The notes under the pieces: generated by a model
What the model was told of the DNA's origin: nothing
Databases searched by the model: none
What the model saw: the letters and a program-made list of their open reading frames with translations, nothing else
Assembly (NCBI GenBank): GCA_947259115.1
Contig: CAMYKS010000006.1
Span: forward strand, 62,001-126,000
Direction: 5' to 3'
DNA length: 64,000 bases
Origin: an uncultured Desulfobulbaceae bacterium
Lineage (GTDB): Bacteria > Desulfobacterota > Desulfobulbia > Desulfobulbales > BM004
In this document: positions 9,244 through 17,615 of the stretch, one piece after another
Numbering within the stretch: position 1 is the first letter of the stretch
Layout of the letters: each line of letters starts with the position of its first letter
Position numbers and translations under genes: made by a program

Positions 9244-10133
9244 TTGTCTTTTGCCGGAGTAAGGGTTTGCCACTGGTCCCTGGCCAGTGTCAGTTCTTCT
9301 CCGTCATCATCCTTGATCATGATTGACTCCTTTAACACATTATGCTGACGAACTTTATACTGCCGGTCATTAAAGGTTACTTTCCTGCCTATCTTGGGCA
9401 TGTTCCTGCGTATGGATTTGTAGGTTTTGTACTCGTAGTTTAAACAGCAGAGCAGCCTGTTGCAGGCACCCGAGATCTTGGCAGGATTGAGGGGCAGGTT
9501 TTGTTCCTTTGCCATTTTTATGGAGACGGACTCGAAATTCTGAATGAAAGAAGAGCAGCAGAGCTCACGACCGCAGCAGCCCAGACCGCCCAGCATCTTG
9601 GTCTCGTGGCGCACCCCGATCTGGCGCATTTCAACCCTGGTGCGAAATTCCTGCACCAGGTTTTTGACCAGCTCCCTGAAGTCCACCCTGTTTTCAGCGG
9701 TAAAATAGAAAATTACTTTACCGCCATTAAAAAAACGCTCAACCTTGACCAGGTTCATCGGCAGGTCCAGCTTTTTGATAAGTTTAGAGCAAAGCGCAAA
9801 GGCCTTATGTTCCATGTCTCCCAGCTTTTCAAACTTGGCGGCTTCGTCCCTGGTCCCCCTCCTGACAACGCTCAGGGGGCCTGTTTCCTTTTTAGAGGAA
9901 GACTTTTCCGGCCACAGTGGAACCAGGGTGAGTACACGGGCAGGTTCAAGGCCATGATCTGTCTGCACCATGACCACCTCGTCCTTCTGGAGTCCCCGGA
10001 GCCTTGTTGAGGCTGAGAATATCTGTTCAGCCGGGCGGAATTGGATTTTGCAATGGTTAAGCAGGTTTTCTTTTTGCCTGTTGTCCTCAAGTGCAGCCCG
10101 GCTGTTCTTTTCCTGTTGTTGATTTTTTATCAT
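9240..10133 (-). CDS. ricT: PSP1/RicT (YaaT)-like protein
   Basis: A 297-residue PSP1-family protein. In Bacillus the homologue RicT (YaaT) joins a complex with two [4Fe-4S] clusters that affects RNase Y activity and phosphorelay signalling; in other phyla its role is less clear. The family hallmark is the Cys-rich block GGLGCCGRELCCSSF near residue 195, followed by ISGACNRLLCCLNYEY, all visible here. It lies between holB and metG, a gene order also seen in Gram-positives. The open frame extends 24 residues upstream to 10205, but neither start has a convincing ribosome binding site; I chose the ATG that begins the conserved basic N-terminus. Confidence 0.85.
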   Translation of the reverse strand: MIKNQQQEKNSRAALEDNRQKENLLNHCKIQFRPAEQIFSASTRLRGLQKDEVVMVQTDHGLEPARVLTLVPLWPEKSSSKKETGPLSVVRRGTRDEAAKFEKLGDMEHKAFALCSKLIKKLDLPMNLVKVERFFNGGKVIFYFTAENRVDFRELVKNLVQEFRTRVEMRQIGVRHETKMLGGLGCCGRELCCSSFIQNFESVSIKMAKEQNLPLNPAKISGACNRLLCCLNYEYKTYKSIRRNMPKIGRKVTFNDRQYKVRQHNVLKESIMIKDDDGEELTLARDQWQTLTPAKDK

Positions 10134-10241
10134 AATAGAGTTGGAATGTATAAAATTATGCCATTGAGCAAATGGCGCTAGCCCACATTTTTCAAAACTG
10201 TTCATGAAATGTTCGGGCTAAATCAACAGTGTACTATACCA

Positions 10242-11240
10242 TTATATAAGATCAAAAAAAAGAGTTTCAAGGACCAAAGTACGGCTGCAGTTGCGTAATA
10301 ATTGTCTTTCTGCCAGATCGAGGCGATGGAGCTTAGCGTAAAGTTGGGTGAGAGTCCAGCGTTGTGTTGCTGCGGACAGTGAAAATACCAGGTCTTTATT
10401 GACGATTGCTGCCGCCGGACCACCTGCAGCTGACAGGACAAGATCACGGTACCACAGACGCAGAAGGCTTAAAAATTCACTGGTGTTTTCCTTAAGCCCG
10501 GCAGCCTTTTCACTCAAACGAAATACTTGGGCAATGGTTTCTGCCTCGTCATGCTGCCCGAGGAGGAGTTCTTCGACCACCTGCTGCCGGAGGGCAAGCA
10601 GGTCTTCCTGCCAGAGTAGTTTTGCCCTGCCAAGGCTGCCCTCTGCCACAGCGGCCAGGGTGAGGGCCAAGGACTCCTCTATTCCTTCCTCCTGGCTGAG
10701 CAGCCTGGCCATGTCTTCATGCTCAAGGGGGCCGAAAGGTATAACCTGGCAGCGCGACAGGATGGTCGGAAGGACCTCGCCGGCCTGACCGGCCGTTAGA
10801 ATAAGGAGGTTGCCCGCTGCCGGTTCTTCCAGCGTTTTTAAAAGGCTGTTTGCCGCCTCCCGCCGCATGGTATGGATATCCTCAAGAATGACAACGCGGG
10901 TTTTGACTTCAAGGGGTGGAAATGCCAGCTGGTGCTTGAGCTCCCTGACCTGGCCGATCTTGATCGCCGCCCCATCGGGTTGGACCAGGAGCAGGTCCGG
11001 ATGGTTGCCGGAAAAATATTTCCGGCACGATGCACAGCGACCGCAGCCATCACCCTCCAGGGAATTTTTACAGTTAATATATGCTGCGAAGGTCAGTGCT
11101 GCTCTCTTTTTGCCGACCCCGTCGGGCCCCCTGAACAGGTAGGCGTGGCTTATTTTGTTTTGGGCTACTGCCTGACGCAGAAGCGCTTTAGGTTTTTCGT
11201 GGCCGAGGAGATTTGCAAAACGAAGTTCCGAAGCTTCCAT
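10242..11240 (-). CDS. holB: DNA polymerase III delta' subunit
   Basis: Clamp-loader AAA+ subunit that helps load the beta clamp during replication. Visible are LLGHEKPKALLRQAV, a Walker A variant GPDGVGKKRA (residues about 39-48), a four-Cys zinc module starting at C-G-R-C-A-S-C-R-K (about residues 66-74), the sensor helix LLKTLEEPA and the arginine-finger region TILSRCQ (SRC motif). The C-terminal collar domain is weakly conserved, as usual. Its start lies 5 bp from the end of the YhaM-like gene, consistent with one operon running into ricT and metG. Confidence 0.93.
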   Translation of the reverse strand: MEASELRFANLLGHEKPKALLRQAVAQNKISHAYLFRGPDGVGKKRAALTFAAYINCKNSLEGDGCGRCASCRKYFSGNHPDLLLVQPDGAAIKIGQVRELKHQLAFPPLEVKTRVVILEDIHTMRREAANSLLKTLEEPAAGNLLILTAGQAGEVLPTILSRCQVIPFGPLEHEDMARLLSQEEGIEESLALTLAAVAEGSLGRAKLLWQEDLLALRQQVVEELLLGQHDEAETIAQVFRLSEKAAGLKENTSEFLSLLRLWYRDLVLSAAGGPAAAIVNKDLVFSLSAATQRWTLTQLYAKLHRLDLAERQLLRNCSRTLVLETLFFDLI

Positions 11241-11245
11241 TGGCC

Positions 11246-12298
11246 CTAGAAGAGGTTCTGCTGTTTAGAATTTAAGTCGGCGTTATCCTCCCCATCCTGC
11301 TGGTCATGGGCATGGCTGCTTTCTCTTTCCACATGGGGCCTGCCTTTAACATAGAGAAAGCGTTCCAGGGTGCGCTGGAAATCGGTCCACTGGTAGCCCG
11401 GTTCCGCTGTCTGCCCTTCCAGGCGGCCCAGGAAGTTGAGCTTTGCATCCAGGTCATCAAGGAAGTTGAGGACAAAAGCCTCGCTTATCATGGGAAGAGA
11501 GGGTGAGCCGAATTCGTAGCGCCCGTGATGGCTGAGGATCAAATGCTGCAGCCGTGTGGCGAGATCTTCAGGGAAATCGGCAATGGTTTTGATGGTCTCC
11601 TGGATCATCTCAACCCCGAGGACAAGATGGCCCACCAGGCGGCCCCTGTCCGTGTAGCTAAAGGGAAAGGAGTCAAAGGCAAGCTCCCTGGTTTTGCCGA
11701 TATCATGCAGCAGGGCCCCTGCCAAGAGGAGATCCCGGTCCAGGGCCGGGTAGAAATCAGCAAGCATGTCGGCCAGTTGCGCCACAGCCAGGGTGTGCTC
11801 AAGGAGTCCGCCCAGATAGGCATGGTGCATGGTTTTTGCCGCAGGCGCCCTTTGAAATTCTACAAAAAAGGAGTTGTCCTTATATAATTTGAGGAGCAGT
11901 TTGCGGCAAAATGGGTCCCGCACACTTTTGGCCACGTCCATGATTTCCATGGCCATAGCATCAATATTTTTCTTTGAGCCCTGCAGAAAAAGTCCTATAT
12001 CAGCATCTTCTTTATCTAACTGCAGCACGTTGTCGATCTTGAGCTGCAGTGTTCCCCTGAAAGCCTGGGCCCCGCCGCTGACCTGAACCAGGTTGCCTGG
12101 CTCGCATGCATCCAGGAATGCATCGGCATTCTCCCAGAGGCGGCCTGCAATTTCTCCGGTCCGGTCCATGAGGGTCAGCATGAGATAGGGCTTGCCGGAA
12201 CGTGTTTCAGCCCGGCTCATGTCCCTGACCAGAAAGATGTCGTGGACGGCCTGCCCCTCTTTTATCTGGTTGATAAATACTGTTTTTTCTTGAGCCAT
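11246..12298 (-). CDS. OB-fold/HD-domain 3'-5' exoribonuclease, YhaM family
   Basis: A 350-residue protein with the YhaM/CBF1 layout: an N-terminal OB-fold nucleic-acid-binding domain (LMLTLMDRTGEIAGRLWEN, then LVQVSGGAQAFRGTLQLKI, residues about 38-88) and an HD-superfamily phosphohydrolase domain with the metal ligands H...HD (HHAYLGGLLEHT near residue 157, LLHDIGKT near 196, LILSHHGRYEFGSP near 252). YhaM is a 3'-5' exoribonuclease in Bacillus; in this lineage the same activity is inferred. It is the second gene of the minus-strand run, 8 bp after the sigma-54 activator. Confidence 0.85.
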   Translation of the reverse strand: MAQEKTVFINQIKEGQAVHDIFLVRDMSRAETRSGKPYLMLTLMDRTGEIAGRLWENADAFLDACEPGNLVQVSGGAQAFRGTLQLKIDNVLQLDKEDADIGLFLQGSKKNIDAMAMEIMDVAKSVRDPFCRKLLLKLYKDNSFFVEFQRAPAAKTMHHAYLGGLLEHTLAVAQLADMLADFYPALDRDLLLAGALLHDIGKTRELAFDSFPFSYTDRGRLVGHLVLGVEMIQETIKTIADFPEDLATRLQHLILSHHGRYEFGSPSLPMISEAFVLNFLDDLDAKLNFLGRLEGQTAEPGYQWTDFQRTLERFLYVKGRPHVERESSHAHDQQDGEDNADLNSKQQNLF

Positions 12299-12306
12299 GA
12301 GTTTTT

Positions 12307-13878
12307 TTAGCTGTTCGCTTCTATCTGATAGCGCTTCATTTTCTTGTGCAATCCCTGCCTGGTTATGCCCAGGGCTTCTGCGGCCTTGACCCGGTTGCCG
12401 TTGCTTTCCGCCAGGGCCTTTTGAATGAGCTTAACCTCCAGCGACTTCACCTGGTCAGGGATGGATAGGCCGCTGAAAGTATCATCTGAGCGGCGTTTGG
12501 GGAAAGATGAGGTGTGGCTGAGAAGTTCCCGTGAGCATTTCTCAGGACCGATTACAGTCTCTTCAGGTGTAAGGGCCACCAGTCTTTCCACTTCACCCCG
12601 AAGCTGGCGGACATTCCCGGGCCAGCTGTAATCTTCGAACATGTTCAGCAGTTCTGCGGAAAAGCCGGCAACTTTTTTGTTGAAACGCCGGCTGATCTCT
12701 TCGAGAAAGGCCAGGGCCAGGGGCACAATATCCTCTATTCTATCGCGCAGGGGCGGCAAAGGGATCTCAACGGAGAAGAGGCGGAAAAAGAGATCTTCGC
12801 GGAAGCGGTTCTCTTTAAGTTCCTGGCGTAGATCTTTGTTGGTGGCGCTGATAATCCTGAAATCATACTTAATGAGTTTGTTGCTGCCCAGGCGGCTGCC
12901 TTCTCCCTCCTGAATGGCACGCAGGAACTTGGGCTGGATGGTAAGCGGCATATCAGCTATTTCATCAAGCAGCAGGGTGCCGCCGTTCGCCTCTTCAAAG
13001 CGTCCTTTCCTGCTATGGTCGGCCCCGGTAAAGGCACCCTTTTCATAGCCGAAAAACTCACTCTCCATCAGGTGCTCGGGAATTGAAGCGCAGTTGACTG
13101 CCACAAAGGGTCTGTCACGGCGGTCACTTGCTTCATGGATCATGCGGGCGATGAGTTCCTTGCCGGAGCCGTTTTCCCCCTGCAGCAGGACATTGACCGG
13201 GGTTTTGCTCACCAGGCTGGCAAGATCAAGCACCTCGCGCATGGCCTCGCTTTCAGCTATAAAGAGAGAGTCAAAAGAGAATTCCCTGTCAAAGCGTTCA
13301 TATTCGCGGTTCATCTGCTCAGATATCCTGAGTATCTCCTGGCTGATGATAATGTTTTCAATGGAGAGCGCCAGGTAGGTCGCTGCCTCCTCGAGCTGCA
13401 ACAGGTCCTCTTTGGTAAATGATCCTTTCAGTCTCTTGTTAAGCACCTGGATCGCACCGGTAACACCATGGGTCGTCGCGCTTTTAATTGGGACGCAGAT
13501 CATATTGCTGGAAATGTAGCCGGTCTCCACATCAACATGGGTATGGAAACCTTTATTTTTATCAAGGTCATTGACGATAACGCCCTTGCCCGAAGAGATA
13601 ACCTCTCCGACAATGCTCCCCTCGCGCGGCGGTTCAATCTGCCGTTCTTCAAGGCCGGTACCAAAGATGGAACAGATTTTGTCTGTCGCCATTTCAATAA
13701 GATAGATGGTGCATCTCTCCGCCCCCATGATCTTTGGGAGTATCTTGACATAAAATTTTGTTAAAGCCCGGTAGTCCTCCACGGTCCAGGCCTGGGACAC
13801 CCTATCAAGCCGCGATTTGAGCTCAGCAATACGTTTTTTTCCCAGCATTGCCTCAGTAATATCAGTATCTTTCTTCAT
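12307..13878 (-). CDS. Sigma-54-dependent activator with GAF sensor domain
   Basis: A 523-residue enhancer-binding protein. It has an N-terminal GAF domain (about residues 35-185), a central AAA+ domain with Walker A GENGSGKE, the sigma-54-contacting GAFTGA loop (YEKGAFTGA), Walker B GGTLLLDEIADMP, and WPGNVRQL. A C-terminal Fis-type helix-turn-helix follows (NRVKAAEALGITRQGLHKKM, residues about 494-513). It activates RNA polymerase carrying RpoN at -24/-12 promoters when its GAF domain is signalled. It has no receiver domain, so it is not a two-component partner. Divergently upstream is a strong -24/-12 sequence in front of the pilin genes, which makes those genes a plausible target, although this is inference. 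Confidence 0.92.
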   Translation of the reverse strand: MKKDTDITEAMLGKKRIAELKSRLDRVSQAWTVEDYRALTKFYVKILPKIMGAERCTIYLIEMATDKICSIFGTGLEERQIEPPREGSIVGEVISSGKGVIVNDLDKNKGFHTHVDVETGYISSNMICVPIKSATTHGVTGAIQVLNKRLKGSFTKEDLLQLEEAATYLALSIENIIISQEILRISEQMNREYERFDREFSFDSLFIAESEAMREVLDLASLVSKTPVNVLLQGENGSGKELIARMIHEASDRRDRPFVAVNCASIPEHLMESEFFGYEKGAFTGADHSRKGRFEEANGGTLLLDEIADMPLTIQPKFLRAIQEGEGSRLGSNKLIKYDFRIISATNKDLRQELKENRFREDLFFRLFSVEIPLPPLRDRIEDIVPLALAFLEEISRRFNKKVAGFSAELLNMFEDYSWPGNVRQLRGEVERLVALTPEETVIGPEKCSRELLSHTSSFPKRRSDDTFSGLSIPDQVKSLEVKLIQKALAESNGNRVKAAEALGITRQGLHKKMKRYQIEANS

Positions 13879-14259
13879 GTTTGCAAACCGAGTTTACGTT
13901 TGTATAACAATGTTTACGTCTTGTTTTTGGCAGTATTGCTTAATTTGCATAAATTGTCAACAAGGTTTACGGCCACTGACAAAATTTGGTGCAATTGTGT
14001 AGTTTTTGGCGTATTATATAGGACGGGACGGTTTTTTGTTAAGTAATACCAGATCTGCGAGGAAAAACATAACATGTTGATATCTTTAAAGAAAGAGTAT
14101 CTGTCCTGCCCTGTGGAAAAAAAATCCAGAAATAACGACTTTGTTGTCCTTTTTGGGCATAAAAATTGCATAGTTTTAGGTGCTAAGGTTTGTTTTTCTG
14201 TGGTCGGTCAGTAAGAGAATGCCTTATTGGGGCATAAATTTCAAGTAAGTACATACTAT
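13879..14259. promoter_or_regulatory. Divergent intergenic region, activator/pilin operon
   Basis: About 380 bp between the sigma-54 activator (minus) and the first pilin gene (plus). It is AT-rich and holds no credible gene. The repeated GTTTAC-like motifs near 13890-13970 (GTTTACG at 13902 and 13911, GGTTTACGG at 13962) are close enough to be possible binding sites for the activator, but this is only a pattern. The right part contains the -24/-12 element listed separately. Confidence 0.45.
14154..14171 (+). promoter_or_regulatory. Sigma-54 (-24/-12) promoter candidate for pilin operon
   Basis: The sequence TGGGCATAAAAATTGCAT has GG and GC exactly 10 bp apart, as required for sigma-54 holoenzyme, with TTGCA at the -12 end; the consensus is TGGCAC-N5-TTGCA. 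It lies about 90 bp before the FimT/GspH-like start at 14260, and a sigma-54 activator is encoded next door. Pilin genes are RpoN-dependent in several Proteobacteria, which supports the call. The transcription start would fall near 14181. Confidence 0.65.
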
Positions 14260-14988
14260 ATGTTTGCAACAAAAAACAATCATGGGTTTTCCTTCGTTGA
14301 GCTGATGGTGGTCGTGGTCATAATCGGCATACTGGCCACGGGAATCATCATGATGTTTACAGACCCAACAGGCAAAGTCAAAACCGCCGTATTTGAAATG
14401 CGGGGTGATATAAACCTGGCCAGGGCTGAAGCTGTCAAGGAAAACGAGAACTTTGTCATGCAGTTTCTGTTTAATTCCGCGGAAGGAGGCGCCGGCGGGG
14501 CCTTCTGCAATAAGGACAACCTGGCGAACTGCTACGTCGGCGGCAATTTTCACGGTACAATTATCTGCTGGGATGATGGTGACTTTAACTGCAGCGACCA
14601 GGCCGCCGATGATATTGTAAAGATAAATATATTTGGCCGCGAGGCCAAGTTTTATGATTTTACTGCCACCCCCCTGCCGCCGGACGGTCCCACAGCTACG
14701 CCTCCTGGAGTTGCCCTGGCAGGAAAGAACGGCATAGCCCTTACAAGCACCAATAATCATCTTGTCATGGTTCCCAATGGCACTATAACAAGTGACGGAG
14801 CAACAACGGACGATGGTGCCATCGTCGTGTATTATCCCCTGGATGGTTCGCCGGGTAAAATCAGGGGCAAGCCATTTGCCTTGGTACTTTCGAGCGGCAC
14901 TACAGGGAAAGTTGAGCTCAGGCGCTGGAGGGTGGAGATTACAGACAATGGCGGAACCCCACAAGATGAAAGGTGGAGCAGGAAATAG
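14260..14988 (+). CDS. Type IV prepilin, FimT/GspH-like minor pilin
   Basis: A 242-residue prepilin. The class III signal is short (MFATKNNHG) with predicted PilD cleavage between G and F, followed by FSFVELMVVVVIIGIL, giving the conserved Glu at position +5 and a hydrophobic alpha1 helix. The globular part is unusually long, contains a Cys pair near residues 85-103 and a Pro/Thr-rich stretch. The C-terminal ELRRWRVE segment is typical of GspH/FimT proteins, which cap or prime the pilus. The ATG at 14260 gives the proper leader; a TTG at 14227 would lengthen it to 20 residues. It leads the pilus block and is convergent with the PilE-like gene. Confidence 0.85.
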   Translation: MFATKNNHGFSFVELMVVVVIIGILATGIIMMFTDPTGKVKTAVFEMRGDINLARAEAVKENENFVMQFLFNSAEGGAGGAFCNKDNLANCYVGGNFHGTIICWDDGDFNCSDQAADDIVKINIFGREAKFYDFTATPLPPDGPTATPPGVALAGKNGIALTSTNNHLVMVPNGTITSDGATTDDGAIVVYYPLDGSPGKIRGKPFALVLSSGTTGKVELRRWRVEITDNGGTPQDERWSRK

Positions 14989-15011
14989 AAAAAGATTTAG
15001 CTATGGACAAT

Positions 15012-15440
15012 TTACTGGAACATCAGAGAGAATTTAAAGCCCACCGCCTTGGTGATCTCTTCGGGGTCCGTATCTTCCGTGACGCGGATAACGTTGTTGG
15101 CGAACTTGGTGCCGGGCTTGCCGCTGGCTTCGGCGGTGAAAGTATTTGTGGTTGCTGCTGTAATGTCATAGCGGTAATAAATGGAGTCGGTAACGATGAA
15201 GCTCAACAGTGGTTCGAAATCAGGGGCAGTTTCAGAGGTGGCATATTCATCATTCTGGGCATAGAACATTTCCTGGGCAGCCTTGAGGTCGAGCATTTTG
15301 TTGATGGTTTCGGCCTGGCGGGTCCGGAGGACATGGTTGTGGTAGGCCGGAATGGCAACTGCCCCTAAAATGGCGACGATTGCAACCACAACCATGAGTT
15401 CGACAAGCGTAAACCCTTTTGAGCATTTAGTGAAAGACAT
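15012..15440 (-). CDS. Type IV pilin, PilE/PilA-like
   Basis: A 142-residue prepilin with leader MSFTKCSKG, a G/F cleavage site and the mature start FTLVELMVVVAIVAILGAVA, the classic alpha1 domain with Glu at +5. The globular part (about 110 residues) lacks a disulfide pair. It could be the major pilin or a PilE-type minor pilin; its position among minor pilins favours the latter. The start at 15440 has GGGAGA 8 bp upstream; two longer starts exist. It is the only gene of the block on the minus strand, convergent with FimT and divergent from PilW, so it has its own promoter. Confidence 0.88.
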   Translation of the reverse strand: MSFTKCSKGFTLVELMVVVAIVAILGAVAIPAYHNHVLRTRQAETINKMLDLKAAQEMFYAQNDEYATSETAPDFEPLLSFIVTDSIYYRYDITAATTNTFTAEASGKPGTKFANNVIRVTEDTDPEEITKAVGFKFSLMFQ

Positions 15441-15533
15441 GGCAGATTCTCCCATACTGTTGATTATGAATACAAGAAAAAGCCCTATTGCCAAACTGTA
15501 TTCAGCTAAAATTGTAAAGTGAAATTAATATTG

Positions 15534-15551
15534 TTGCAATGGTTAATCCGT
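15534..15551 (-). promoter_or_regulatory. Possible sigma-54 promoter for the PilE-like gene
   Basis: On the minus strand CGGATTAACCATTGCAA has GG and GC 10 bp apart with a good -12 half (TTGCA) but a poor -24 half (GGATT instead of GGCAC). It lies about 95 bp before the pilin start in the shared 134-bp divergent region with pilW. It is weaker than the element at 14154. Confidence 0.4.
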
Positions 15552-15574
15552 CAACCCAACTTAATTAACAGCAG

Positions 15575-16351
15575 ATGCAAACAATGAATCGAGACATAAA
15601 AGGCTGCAGAAAGAATGGATTTACCCTGGTGGAGCTCATGATTGCCGTTGCTCTTACCGGTATAGCGGTAATTGCGATCTACCGGGGGTATACCGCATTT
15701 TCCCAGACGGCCGACGCCCAGGAACAGATCATTGAAATGCAGCAGAACCTGCGCATCGGCATGTTCTGGGTGGCGCGAGATCTCCGGCGGGCAGCCATGA
15801 ACAACGAGGAAGACGAAAATGCCGGCTTTATCGTCAGCGATTCGGCCTCTGTCGAGTTCACCATGGACATTGGCGGTGATGACCCTCTAACAGGTGGGCA
15901 AGCCACATCCTGGGCCCTATCAGGGACCTGGAACATGACCCAGACGCTTGGAGACGGAGACGTGGATGACTTGGGCGAGCGAATCTCGTATGCCAGGCTC
16001 CCTAACGCTGATGGGGGGTTCAGCCTCTACCGCAATGATGTCAATGCCGGGGTTGTCAACGAGATTATAACGAACCTTGAGGCCCTTGATTTTGTCTACC
16101 TGAGAGAAAGCACCACCTCTGGTCTGGTCGTTCTGCCCCTTCTGCCTCTGGGCACAGCCGACATGGAGCGTGTACGTCTGGTCCAGGTATCCATGGTGGT
16201 GCGCACCACCAACGAGGACTACCGTTATACAAATGATGAAATCTACAGCAACCTGCAGGATAATCCCATCCTGGATAAAAGCACGGCGCCGGACAATTTT
16301 CGGCGCAGGTTGCTCACTTCCGAGATTAAAGTACGTAACGCCGGGCTGTGA
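15575..16351 (+). CDS. pilW: Type IV pilus minor pilin PilW-like
   Basis: A 258-residue prepilin: leader ending KNG, then FTLVELMIAVALTGIAVIA with Glu at +5. PilW-family features are the early QQNLRIGMFWVARDLRRAAM segment (alpha1 C-terminal half) and a long beta-rich C-terminal domain that includes the dipeptide-rich region before VRTTNEDYRYT. Minor pilins of this set form the priming complex that supports PilY1 at the pilus tip. A second ATG at 15584 is equally possible. The stop codon overlaps the pilV start. Confidence 0.88.
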   Translation: MQTMNRDIKGCRKNGFTLVELMIAVALTGIAVIAIYRGYTAFSQTADAQEQIIEMQQNLRIGMFWVARDLRRAAMNNEEDENAGFIVSDSASVEFTMDIGGDDPLTGGQATSWALSGTWNMTQTLGDGDVDDLGERISYARLPNADGGFSLYRNDVNAGVVNEIITNLEALDFVYLRESTTSGLVVLPLLPLGTADMERVRLVQVSMVVRTTNEDYRYTNDEIYSNLQDNPILDKSTAPDNFRRRLLTSEIKVRNAGL

Positions 16352-16899
16352 TCGCCATGAGAATAAAGACCACAAAAAAAATATTTGCGAGCAGCAAGGG
16401 CTTTACCCTGCTTGAGGTGCTCATGGGCGTCACCGTGTTCATGATCGGCATGCTGGGGGTGACCGCCCTCAATATTTCCGCTCTCAAAAGCAATACCTTT
16501 GCAGGGAATATGTCCGAGGCCACCTTTCTGGGCAGCAGCAGGCTGGAAGCTCTTATGGGTATGGACTATGACGACCTGGACGCTGGTGCTGACGGTATTG
16601 GTGGCTCGCAGGCTGGCACGCAGGATGATGATGACGACGGTCTTGACGACGATGACCCTGAAGATACCGATGCTCCAGCGGTGGACGGCATTCCTAACTT
16701 CGGCCTGGATAATAATACGACCGCCACGGCCGACGGCTTTGACGAAGATATCGGCAAAAACAGCATCTATTCAGTGTACTGGAATATAGCGGAAGATGAA
16801 CCCATGGCGGATGCCAAGACCATTAAAGTCATTGTGCAGTGGCGGATGAAGGATGAAGTCAGGCAAATAGACTTTAGTGTTGTCCGCCTGAGCGACTGA
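16348..16899 (+). CDS. pilV: Type IV pilus minor pilin PilV-like
   Basis: A 183-residue prepilin with SKG/FTLLEVLMGVTVFMIGMLGV (Glu at +5), as in PilV. A highly acidic stretch (Asp-rich, residues about 90-112) looks like a calcium-binding or flexible surface loop and is unusual for PilV. The open frame begins with GTG at 16348, overlapping the pilW stop as GTGA; the ATG at 16357 is an alternative start that leaves the leader intact. Overlap implies coupled translation with pilW. Confidence 0.85.
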   Translation: MIAMRIKTTKKIFASSKGFTLLEVLMGVTVFMIGMLGVTALNISALKSNTFAGNMSEATFLGSSRLEALMGMDYDDLDAGADGIGGSQAGTQDDDDDGLDDDDPEDTDAPAVDGIPNFGLDNNTTATADGFDEDIGKNSIYSVYWNIAEDEPMADAKTIKVIVQWRMKDEVRQIDFSVVRLSD

Positions 16900-16912
16900 G
16901 GGAGCTATAATC

Positions 16913-17545
16913 ATGAGAAGCAGAGAGCCGGAAATAGTATGCAACCAAAGGGGTTCGGTCATCAATGTGGCCCTGCTGATCCTAGTCATGATCTTCCTGC
17001 TGGGTATCGGGCTGAGCAGGAGAAGCACCACGGATGTAAGAATAAGCCATAACATGAAAACCGCAACTGAGGCTTTTTATGGAGCAGAGGGCGGGCTGGA
17101 TATCGGCGCGGACCTGGTGGAGCAGAATCTCAAATGTCTGATCGGCTTCTCCGATCCTGATAATGACGGGAAAACGATTATTGGTGGTGGGGTAATGGTG
17201 ACAGACCTGACGTTCTGGCGTAATGAAGAGGCCGGCGACCCCACAGGCGATCCTTTGAGCAACCCTGGTGTCATAGCATATTACCCGGCGGACTATGATC
17301 CTGCTGTTGACCCGGATGAGCCGCATACGAATATTTCCATCGGCGGGCCTGTCCGCTTTGCCAAGGGGGCGGCCATACAGATGGCTGCCGGCTACGAGGG
17401 TCTCGGCAAGGGTGCCGGTGGCGGTGGCGCGAATATCATCTTCAGCGTTGTGGTAGATCATATGGGTGCGCGGAACAGTTCGGCCATGCACGAAATTCAA
17501 TGGATTCACAAGGTCGGCATAACCCCTGGAAATTGTAAATACTGA
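16913..17545 (+). CDS. pilX: Type IV pilus assembly protein PilX-like
   Basis: A 210-residue protein with the PilX N-terminal pattern: QRGSVINVALLILVMIFLLGIGL, then a polar segment (TTDVRISHNMKTATEAFYGAEGG), in which pilin-like hydrophobic helix and 'A-x-x-A-E-x-G' motif are typical of PilX/PilX_N proteins. It lacks the usual G-F-T-L-x-E signature, also typical. The start has GGGAG 8 bp upstream. It lies 13 bp after pilV and 70 bp before the PilY1-like gene. Confidence 0.82.
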   Translation: MRSREPEIVCNQRGSVINVALLILVMIFLLGIGLSRRSTTDVRISHNMKTATEAFYGAEGGLDIGADLVEQNLKCLIGFSDPDNDGKTIIGGGVMVTDLTFWRNEEAGDPTGDPLSNPGVIAYYPADYDPAVDPDEPHTNISIGGPVRFAKGAAIQMAAGYEGLGKGAGGGGANIIFSVVVDHMGARNSSAMHEIQWIHKVGITPGNCKY

Positions 17546-17615
17546 GAACGGCCCGCAAAAAGACAAAACAGTTCTATATAAAGTCTGGATAAGCAGGACA
17601 CGAGGAGGCCATGGA

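Noticed and set aside
9240..10205. Longer start of the ricT-like gene at 10205
   Set aside because: The extra 24 residues are unconserved and lack a ribosome binding site; the shorter start is preferred but not proven.
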